Assembly (NCBI GenBank): GCA_002297545.1
Contig: DBLZ01000051.1
Coordinates: forward strand, 1-21,280
DNA from: Prevotellaceae bacterium UBA711
Lineage (GTDB): Bacteria; Bacteroidota; Bacteroidia; Bacteroidales; Bacteroidaceae
DNA length: 21,280 bases
Direction: 5' to 3'
A program made the position numbers and the translations under genes. Positions 15,927 through 21,280 of the stretch are shown here, one piece after another. Position 1 is the first letter of the stretch. Every line of letters starts with the position of its first letter. A model generated the notes under the pieces. It worked only from the letters and a program-made list of their open reading frames with translations, was not told where the DNA came from and did no database searches.

Positions 15927-16628
15927 TTATCTCTTGATCTTGATGACATTGCCGTCCTTCTGGTACAAGGTGCCAAACGTGGCCTTGCCGTTCTCGAAGA
16001 CACCGTCGAAGCGCTCGCCGGGCTGTGCCACAACGTCCTTTGTGCTCACCACCTTATGAGCCTTGCTATAGGTCATCACGCCTGCACCATCGGGCTTGCC
16101 ATTGCGGATGTCGCCAGAGTACGTACCATAGGGGAAGTTGATAGTACCGCGACCGTTAGCAATTTTCTGTGACTCGGTAGCCGGTTTTGACGGCTGCTTA
16201 GTATCATCCTTAGACTCGATATCTTTCTTGTCTTCTTCCACAGCGGTTTGCTGTTTGGTCACAGTAGTATCAACAGGTGTTTCTGCCTGCTTCTGCTTTG
16301 TGGTATCCACCTGTACGGTATTCTGTTCCGGCTGTCCGGCATTCTGTTCCGATGCGGTCTTGTCAGAGCCGCCCAAAAGGCCTGAGCCCCAAAGGCCACC
16401 GACACCGATAACAGCCACGGCAACAACGCCACCGATGGCCTTCTTGCCGTTCTTCTCCCACCAAGTGAGAGGACGGGGACATTCACGCAGGGGCTTACCG
16501 CACTCCGCACATACCAACTCCTTGCGTGCGGGAATCTCCTGCACTTCTTTCGACTTACATTTAGAACACTGCTCGTTCAGACAAATGCCGTATCTGAAAC
16601 GGACATGCTCATTCCTACTTGCTGCCAT
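15927..16628 (-). CDS. Membrane protein: N-terminal zinc ribbon, one TM segment, C-terminal MORN repeats
   Basis: A 233-aa protein. Residues 16-50 carry six Cys, including two CxxC pairs (C21/C24 and C40/C43) of a zinc ribbon. Then WWEKNGKK precedes one hydrophobic segment (about 64-84, Gly/Val-rich). The positive side is N-terminal, so the ribbon should be cytosolic. A low-complexity Thr/Lys/Gln/Glu linker (85-157) leads to MORN-type repeats: NFPYGTYSGDIRNGKPDGAG at about 164-183 and GERFDGVFENGKATFGTLYQ at about 204-223, predicted to lie in the periplasm. MORN motifs are linked to lipid or peptidoglycan binding. It follows the tubulin-like gene by 92 nt with a hairpin between, and could couple the GTPase to the envelope (inference). 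Confidence 0.87.
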   Translation of the reverse strand: MAASRNEHVRFRYGICLNEQCSKCKSKEVQEIPARKELVCAECGKPLRECPRPLTWWEKNGKKAIGGVVAVAVIGVGGLWGSGLLGGSDKTASEQNAGQPEQNTVQVDTTKQKQAETPVDTTVTKQQTAVEEDKKDIESKDDTKQPSKPATESQKIANGRGTINFPYGTYSGDIRNGKPDGAGVMTYSKAHKVVSTKDVVAQPGERFDGVFENGKATFGTLYQKDGNVIKIKR

Positions 16629-16665
16629 TGTCTTTTGCTTATATATATATTAAATAGGTGTATCA

Positions 16666-16713
16666 TTGACAGGCAGATGCGCCACCACGACGGATGCACC
16701 TGCCTGCCGTCAA
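16666..16713 (-). terminator. Intercistronic hairpin after the tubulin-like gene
   Basis: TTGAC (16666-16670) pairs with GTCAA (16709-16713). Inside it AGGCAG (16671-16676) pairs with CTGCCT (16700-16705), and TGC (16678-16680) pairs with GCA (16696-16698). Three unpaired bases (16706-16708) bulge on one side. It starts 7 nt after the tubulin-like gene stop. Behind it on the minus strand is an AT-rich stretch (TATTTAATATATATATAAG) without a compact U-run, so it is probably a partial terminator or processing site. Confidence 0.5.
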
Positions 16714-16720
16714 CATGTGT

Positions 16721-19700
16721 TTACGCCATGGGCGGGAATGATGGTGGAGGGGGAGGCACGGAGCCACTTGTGGGAGGCAAGGGAGGCAAAACCGGCTCAG
16801 GAGCGAACAACTCCTTCAACTCAGACACCTCTTCTGCGGGAGCCCATGCTGCCATGCCCTGCATCCACACAACAGACTTGGGGGTCAGCTGCTTGTTCTG
16901 TACCAACTGCTTGCAGGTCTTGTAGTCATAGGGACCATAGTTCTGCCCGCCAACAGACATATAGAGGTTAATCTTGGGCTCCTGCGGGGGAGGAGGAGGC
17001 AGTACAGAACCACTACCACCTGGAGGAGGAGGAGGAACGCAGCCACCTGGAGGAGGCGTGACACTGCTGCATGCGGTAGGCGAGCCGGCCTCTGCAGTCT
17101 GCCGATCCTGTTGTTCCTGTGCCAGGCGCGCCTTTATCTCTTCCTCGCTGAGGGCGAAGAGTGAGGGAAGCGATTTGCCATTACCCTCGCTGTGCAGCAG
17201 GATGGCGTTGCTTACATCGGTATTGGGATTGCCTGTATTGAGGAACTTCTCGTAGCGTGTCTTGTATGTGGACATCCAGTCTATGGCGCGGATGGGGAAG
17301 CAATAAGACACAGTCATCACGCAAAGTTCGTCGGTGCGCGGACTGTTCCGGTCCACTACCACATCTATGATGGAGTTGCCCTGCTTCACAGACTGCTTAA
17401 AGGCATCGGCCAGCTTGTCGGCGAACTTGGTCAGGCCACCGGCCTCCTTATCGGGAGCGGGAATGGACACGAGAATAGCCTTCTTGTTGGTGCTGGCAGG
17501 ATTGGTGGGGCTCAGGTTACCCTCGTTGTTGCGCAGGTGCAACTGTATCTGGTCGTTGTTCAACTTGAGGAACGAGCCGCTCTGTGCCATGATATTGTGG
17601 GCAAAGGAACTGATGTCGGCATCGGTCTTAAGTTTCTGTTGCAGCTGCGAGAGTATGTTCAGTCCCAGCACCTTGTTGTCGCTGTCTGCCTTCTCGTCGT
17701 GCTTGGCCTTTACTATCTCGGTCAGCTTCACGTCGAAAGCATCCTTCACGTCATCGACGGAAAACTCGTTGGCAATAGCGCCGAAGCTAACGAACTCGCC
17801 CTGAGGCAAAATCACCTCGCGCAACTGACGTGCTATATTAGGCATGTCGGTCTTGTCGGTCTTGATGTCGTTCTCGAACTCCACCATCGCCTCGTCTTCG
17901 CTCACCTCGATGATGGCACTCTTATAGTCCTCCAAACCCTTGTTGACCTTGCGCTGTGCGGTCACCAGTTTCTCGGTTTCCTCAATGGAGTCGTTAATCT
18001 TCTGGCTGAAAGCAAGCACGTCGGCATCCATCTTGCCTATCTCCACAAAAACACGGGCCAGCAACTGCTTGGCAAATTCCCAAGCCGCCACCATGGTCTT
18101 TGCCGTGTAATAGTCCGTGAGGATGCTCTGATGATCGGCATAGCGGCGTGCGCCGATGCCCACCATCCTCTGCAGTATGCCCAGGCGACTCCACTCGGTC
18201 ACGTTGGCAACCCGGTCGGCATCGTATGCCTCCAGGTCCTCCTTGGCAGTCTTGGCCTTGGCCTCGAGTTCCTGACGCATGTCAGTCAGTAATTCCAGCA
18301 ACAGTTTGGATACTTTCTGCAACTCGACAATGGAAATGTCACCTATTTTCCACTTCTCGAACAACTCTGCCTCGATGGTGTGGCGTATTTCCTTGGATAT
18401 CTCTGGTATGACCTTAACCTTGCCTACGAAGAAGCCCTCCACACCCTCCTCGCGGAAGTGGGAGTTGTAGAACTCGCCCATGATGTTGTCCAACTCATTG
18501 AGCGGGCAGTCGGCATGCTTTGCCTCCTCGGCATAGCCTATGGCCTTGTCGTGCCAATAGTCGGCGAAGAGCGGATAGTCGGCATCCGAAGGCAGCACCT
18601 TCACTTCCTGCGTCAGGTGGCGGTCGTCCAGCATCCAGTGAGCCAGATTGTCGGCATTCAGATAGGCCTTACGGTAATCCTTGTTGCGCTCTTCGTTGAC
18701 AAATCCCTGGTTTTCGCGCCAGTTATTGTACTTGAACTGATACAGTACGCTCTCGCCCACGGTATAGGTGATGTGCTTGTGTATGCGCAGTTCCGGATAC
18801 ATCACGCGCTTGATACCGAAAGAGTTCACCTTCTTAGTCCTGGCCACGGGGATGCGTCCGTCCGGGCCCGCATTGGCACCTTCGTCATACTCTACGGAGA
18901 AGTCATCCATGTTCTCGTAAGTGAAAGCATCGCGTATGGCACGGAACTTGTCCTCGCCACAGTTCACGATAAATATCCTTGCGAAGATGTAGTCGCTGAC
19001 AATCTTTGGCAACTCGGTGAAGGAGTTCACCACCATGCCGTTCTCGTTGACGTTGCTATAGACGGTCAGACCATTGGCCACGCCATGTACCCTGTCGGAG
19101 AAGAAGTGGGCCTCGCCCGTATCGGTGACGTCCTGCGGGAAGAAACGTCCTGACTGCAGGGCGTTAAGCTCGTTGAGAGCAGCATAGCCGTTCTGATAGT
19201 ATCGGCCCTGGTCCATGTTGGGAGACGGGAGGTCCATCTCTGGCATCATGGCAAAGACTGATATTACGGCATTGGGGTATGCCTTACGCGTCTGCAGCAC
19301 CACATCCACCACGGAGCCAGAACCCGTGCCACCACACAGACCTGCAAAGATATAGATATACACCTCCGAAGAACTGCCGGAGACGGTCTGGCAACGCGCA
19401 TAGGCGGCCCTCAGGCTGTTGACGAAGCCCACGGCGTTGGCTGCAAAGAGCAGTCGGCCGGCACGTCGCTTCTGTCCTGCGGCCTGACCAAGTGAACCTA
19501 TTGCCGACTTCACGGCCGATACATTGTCCACAATACCTTTCACGGACGGATAGTTGCCGATGTGGTCAAGGATGTGCTCCACGTCCACATCCTTTATATA
19601 GAAGAACTCGTTGTTGGTGAACGATGCGTCCTGACCCATAACGCGGAAGTCGGGACGCGGGCGTCCGTCCTTGGGCATCATCTCGTCCGTGGAATCCACG

Positions 19701-19849
19701 TAGAGCAGGGACACGGGAATTTTCTTGCGTTCCTCAGCCGTGGGGAACTCCTCAAACATTCTCATCTTGAACGCGCGCAGTATCTTACCGCCCGTACCTC
19801 CAAGACCCACCAAGATGTGGTTGCCTGTACAATGATTCGATTTTGACAT
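16721..19849 (-). CDS. Tubulin/FtsZ-superfamily GTPase (tubulin-like, FtsZl/Tubulin_2 type) with polyproline tracts and a GYF_2 domain
   Basis: A 1042-aa protein. The N-terminal nucleotide-binding fold has VGLGGTGGK at residues 14-22, an acidic strand LLYVDST (48-54), and the tubulin signature GGTGSGS at 173-179 in FAGLCGGTGSGSVVDVVLQT. These match the tubulin-like family described from comparative genomics as a putative membrane-remodelling GTPase, distinct from the division FtsZ (~400 aa). Residues about 360-920 are a long, mostly helical region (coiled-coil-rich around 505-545 and 615-660) with no match I recognise. Residues 931-955 are PPPGG/PPPPP-rich. Residues about 960-1015 are a GYF_2 domain (YGPYDYKTCKQLV, VWMQGMAAWAPA), and the tail 1019-1041 is again Pro-rich. 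It has no signal or TM segment, so it is cytosolic. It starts 48 nt after the membrane-protein gene. Confidence 0.92.
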   Translation of the reverse strand: MSKSNHCTGNHILVGLGGTGGKILRAFKMRMFEEFPTAEERKKIPVSLLYVDSTDEMMPKDGRPRPDFRVMGQDASFTNNEFFYIKDVDVEHILDHIGNYPSVKGIVDNVSAVKSAIGSLGQAAGQKRRAGRLLFAANAVGFVNSLRAAYARCQTVSGSSSEVYIYIFAGLCGGTGSGSVVDVVLQTRKAYPNAVISVFAMMPEMDLPSPNMDQGRYYQNGYAALNELNALQSGRFFPQDVTDTGEAHFFSDRVHGVANGLTVYSNVNENGMVVNSFTELPKIVSDYIFARIFIVNCGEDKFRAIRDAFTYENMDDFSVEYDEGANAGPDGRIPVARTKKVNSFGIKRVMYPELRIHKHITYTVGESVLYQFKYNNWRENQGFVNEERNKDYRKAYLNADNLAHWMLDDRHLTQEVKVLPSDADYPLFADYWHDKAIGYAEEAKHADCPLNELDNIMGEFYNSHFREEGVEGFFVGKVKVIPEISKEIRHTIEAELFEKWKIGDISIVELQKVSKLLLELLTDMRQELEAKAKTAKEDLEAYDADRVANVTEWSRLGILQRMVGIGARRYADHQSILTDYYTAKTMVAAWEFAKQLLARVFVEIGKMDADVLAFSQKINDSIEETEKLVTAQRKVNKGLEDYKSAIIEVSEDEAMVEFENDIKTDKTDMPNIARQLREVILPQGEFVSFGAIANEFSVDDVKDAFDVKLTEIVKAKHDEKADSDNKVLGLNILSQLQQKLKTDADISSFAHNIMAQSGSFLKLNNDQIQLHLRNNEGNLSPTNPASTNKKAILVSIPAPDKEAGGLTKFADKLADAFKQSVKQGNSIIDVVVDRNSPRTDELCVMTVSYCFPIRAIDWMSTYKTRYEKFLNTGNPNTDVSNAILLHSEGNGKSLPSLFALSEEEIKARLAQEQQDRQTAEAGSPTACSSVTPPPGGCVPPPPPGGSGSVLPPPPPQEPKINLYMSVGGQNYGPYDYKTCKQLVQNKQLTPKSVVWMQGMAAWAPAEEVSELKELFAPEPVLPPLPPTSGSVPPPPPSFPPMA

Positions 19850-19897
19850 AATTATTATGGTATCTATATATGATTATGCTTTTCTGCTTATATTTTA

Positions 19898-20524
19898 TTA
19901 TCGCCTGCGGGTATTCACGTGCTGCCTGCGTCCCATGCCTGAGGTTGACGGACGCTGTCTGTCGAAATGCGACGTACGACGGTCGCGGCCATCACTATAG
20001 TGCCTTGATTCGTAGCGTCTGCTCAAGCTCCAGATTCCAAGGGCTCCAAAAAACACCACGAAGCCCAAGCACCACATCAGGCGACGGACAATATATCTGC
20101 GCATGAACGACCGCATCTCATCTGCCATGGCCGCCGGGAGATTACGTGCATCGTATCCTTCAAACTCCCCTCCATCGACATAATACTCCAGCAAGGGGTA
20201 ACGCTCTATCACTTTCTTTACCAATGCATCCGTCTCTTCCACGGATACCTCTTCATAACTCGCGTACAAGTTGTCCACGATTTCCGTCAGGTACCCCTCA
20301 TACTCGTCTACAGTGTCCAGTACCTTAAGCGAACCAACTATCAACGTGCTTTGGATAGCCAGCAACACAAAGAGCACCACACCTATCACATAGGACCACA
20401 CCGTGAAAAGCGCGTCCTTCCACCAGCTCGTGATAATGAACACGAACATGGCCATGCACAGCAACGAGATCAATACGCCCCACACAAGGCTTCCTGCCGA
20501 CATGCTGATTATATCCCAAAGCAT
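19898..20524 (-). CDS. Three-TM membrane protein with Arg-rich C-terminal tail (first gene of the cluster)
   Basis: A 208-aa protein. Hydrophobic segments lie at about 13-32, 41-66 and 147-166. Between the second and third is an acidic ~80-residue domain (VDEYEGYLTEIVDN, EEVSVEETDALVKKVIERYP). The last 40 residues contain about 13 Arg plus many Ser/His, ending in RRR, so the tail is probably cytosolic, leaving the acidic domain outside. I do not recognise the family. The position directly before the tubulin-like gene (48-nt gap, same strand) suggests a membrane anchor; the basic tail could bind the acidic surface of a tubulin-like filament, as tubulin-superfamily partners often do (inference). 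The ATG at 20524 is the only sensible start. No promoter box was found directly upstream. Confidence 0.8.
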   Translation of the reverse strand: MLWDIISMSAGSLVWGVLISLLCMAMFVFIITSWWKDALFTVWSYVIGVVLFVLLAIQSTLIVGSLKVLDTVDEYEGYLTEIVDNLYASYEEVSVEETDALVKKVIERYPLLEYYVDGGEFEGYDARNLPAAMADEMRSFMRRYIVRRLMWCLGFVVFFGALGIWSLSRRYESRHYSDGRDRRTSHFDRQRPSTSGMGRRQHVNTRRR

Positions 20525-20662
20525 AAGTCCTATTTATATTACATTTATATTATCACATTGACTTTCAATCCCTCTACCACCATCCGGTATGCACACTCTA
20601 CGCCCCATCGCCGTCTCCGCCATTCGTCGACATGTGCCGCAGGGCACTAAGCTCACAAAAAC

Positions 20663-20918
20663 GACCGTTTTATTGAGACAAAATTTCGTAAGGGCATTGT
20701 ATATGGACAGCCAGCACGACAGATGTCAAATGGTGTAGAACGGACAATTATAATTAGGCCACAACATCTATCGTTTCAGCATGTATTGTCCTTGAAGTGC
20801 GCCATGCAGTAAAAAAATCTTAACATTTCACAAAGAATATGGCGGCCATGTGAAAAAAAAAGACTAAATTTGTTGGCATAACAATCATCATAGGTTGTCT
20901 TGTCTCAATAAAACGGTC
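20663..20918. repeat. 19-bp perfect inverted repeat enclosing 218 bp
   Basis: GACCGTTTTATTGAGACAA (20663-20681) recurs as its exact reverse complement at 20900-20918. Directly after the right copy the half-site appears again (TTTTATTG, 20920-20927), forming an 8-bp palindrome CAATAAAA-N6-TTTTATTG. The enclosed DNA is AT-rich with A-runs near 20811 and 20852. No target-site duplication is evident at the outer edges. It may be a small mobile-element (MITE-like) pair of ends, or paired operator sites for the cluster. Confidence 0.6.
20865..20872 (+). promoter_or_regulatory. Possible plus-strand -7 box (TAAATTTG)
   Basis: TAAATTTG matches TAnnTTTG exactly and is preceded by an A-tract. No TTTG -33 element is present at the usual spacing, so it is a weak candidate. 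A transcript from here would run about 200 nt to the hairpin at 21044-21082. Confidence 0.3.
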
Positions 20919-21043
20919 ATTTTATTGGGAAACGCCAAAACACGAGGCACCAAAATACAACAACAAGTCTGCCAGTAGCCCCACAAGGGGGACGTATATT
21001 CACGACTATGAATATGGATGACAATCAACAATCAAGGCAGAAG

Positions 21044-21082
21044 AAAGGGGCACACGGCCAAAAGCCATGCGCCCCTTTTCTT
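21044..21082 (+). terminator. Intrinsic terminator-like hairpin
   Basis: AAAGGGGC (21044-21051) pairs with GCCCCTTT (21071-21078), with an inner GGC/GCC pair around a CAAAA loop and a U-rich tail (TTTTCTTC) on the plus strand. On the minus strand the tail is also U-rich (TTTCTTC). So it can end a plus-strand transcript from the left or a minus-strand transcript entering from beyond the window, insulating the cluster from upstream genes. Confidence 0.65.
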
Positions 21083-21160
21083 CATCTTGCCAGGCAACCT
21101 ATAACTCACCCGATAAATCAGGGGTGGCTTCTTGATTAAGCAATAAAGTTTGTACGCTTC

Positions 21161-21247
21161 CGAAAGTCCAGTAGAAACGCGGACGAGAGTCTACTGATGT
21201 CAGGGGCGAAAGTCTAATAGAGTCATGCCCCCGACTCCAGTAGAGTC
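21161..21247. repeat. Degenerate short repeats at the right edge
   Basis: CGAAAGTC occurs at 21161 and 21207, 46 bp apart. Each copy is followed by a variant of CCAGTAGA or CTAATAGA, and related inverted pieces lie between (AGTCTACTGATGTC at 21188-21201; GACTCCAGTAGAGTC at 21233-21247, itself a near-palindrome). The unit is about 23 bp in alternating orientation. The copies are too diverged and irregular for a CRISPR array. Confidence 0.5.
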
Positions 21248-21280
21248 AAAAATACGTGTCTCGCGACGACCTGTCTTCGA

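Larger units (their letters stand above)
20525..21280. other. 756-bp non-coding region upstream of the cluster
   Basis: No gene is supported. The first ~130 bp before the cluster are AT-rich next to the start (TATTTATATTACATTTATAT) and should contain its promoter, but no TTTG/TAnnTTTG pair is seen on the minus strand. Further out are an inverted repeat (20663-20918), a plus-strand -7-like box (20865-20872), a terminator-like hairpin (21044-21082) and degenerate repeats to the right edge, each listed separately. Confidence 0.65.

Noticed and set aside
15857..16033. A longer N-terminus for the 369-aa exported protein
   Set aside because: It would overlap the MORN gene and bury the signal peptide that starts at 15856.
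17192..18292. A 366-codon plus-strand open frame inside the tubulin-like gene
   Set aside because: It is an antisense shadow of a long real gene. Its hydrophobic composition (rich in Leu, Val, His, Gly) arises from the complementary codons, and no motif or start context supports it.
16721..19849. The tubulin-like protein being the cell-division FtsZ
   Set aside because: It is far longer than FtsZ (~400 aa), lacks an FtsZ C-terminal peptide, has GYF/polyproline extensions and is not in a dcw cluster next to ftsA/ftsQ; murF nearby is divergently oriented across a terminator.
21008..21139. A 43-codon plus-strand open frame near the right edge
   Set aside because: The terminator-like hairpin with its U-tract lies inside it, and the peptide has no recognisable features.
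21161..21247. CRISPR array at the right edge
   Set aside because: The repeats are only ~8-15 bp, diverged, in alternating orientation and without uniform spacers; no cas gene is in view.

Overview
The window looks like a Bacteroidales chromosome fragment, probably Prevotellaceae-like. The evidence is Bacteroidetes-type promoter boxes (TTTG-N19-TAnnTTTG upstream of folP), no clear Shine-Dalgarno sites, protein families typical of the phylum, and a palindromic intergenic repeat of a kind common in these genomes. The first ~0.6 kb does not fit. It encodes the body of a U32 peptidase that reads like a Clostridia/Lachnospiraceae protein, joined at a conserved motif to a Bacteroidales-looking N-terminus. 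I suspect an assembly chimera there.

Layout. (1) 1-3034, minus strand: cstA (carbon-starvation peptide permease family), then a PHP-family phosphatase, then a U32 peptidase cut by the window edge. (2) 3163-4056, minus: an aldose 1-epimerase-like protein. A long hairpin lies downstream of it and a ~215 bp REP-like palindromic repeat lies upstream. (3) 4436-8368, minus: folP, cdaA, pta and ackA, read in that order from a promoter at 8470-8500. They cover folate synthesis, c-di-AMP synthesis and acetate/ATP overflow metabolism. (4) 8569-9867, plus: murF, divergent from folP. (5) 9868-10507: no intact gene. It holds a murF-proximal hairpin, a convergent terminator-like hairpin and a possible gene remnant. 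(6) 10508-20524, minus: a tightly packed eight-gene cluster, the most interesting part of the window. (7) 20525-21280: non-coding upstream DNA with a 19-bp inverted repeat, a terminator-like hairpin and degenerate repeats at the right edge.

The eight-gene cluster is read right to left. It encodes a three-TM membrane protein with an Arg-rich tail; a 1042-aa tubulin/FtsZ-superfamily GTPase fused to polyproline tracts and a GYF_2 domain; a zinc-ribbon/TM/MORN protein; and five consecutive proteins with signal peptides (one unrecognised, one LPP20-like, one NTF2-like, one coiled-coil plus Ig-like, one Lys-rich). The order cytosolic GTPase, membrane adaptor, exported proteins suggests a filament-driven system that spans the envelope or remodels membrane. 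The tubulin-like family is known only from comparative genomics as a putative membrane-remodelling GTPase. This particular gene set, the GYF/polyproline fusion and the role of every partner appear uncharacterised. Hairpins sit 7-8 nt after three of the stop codons and may set the stoichiometry of the parts.
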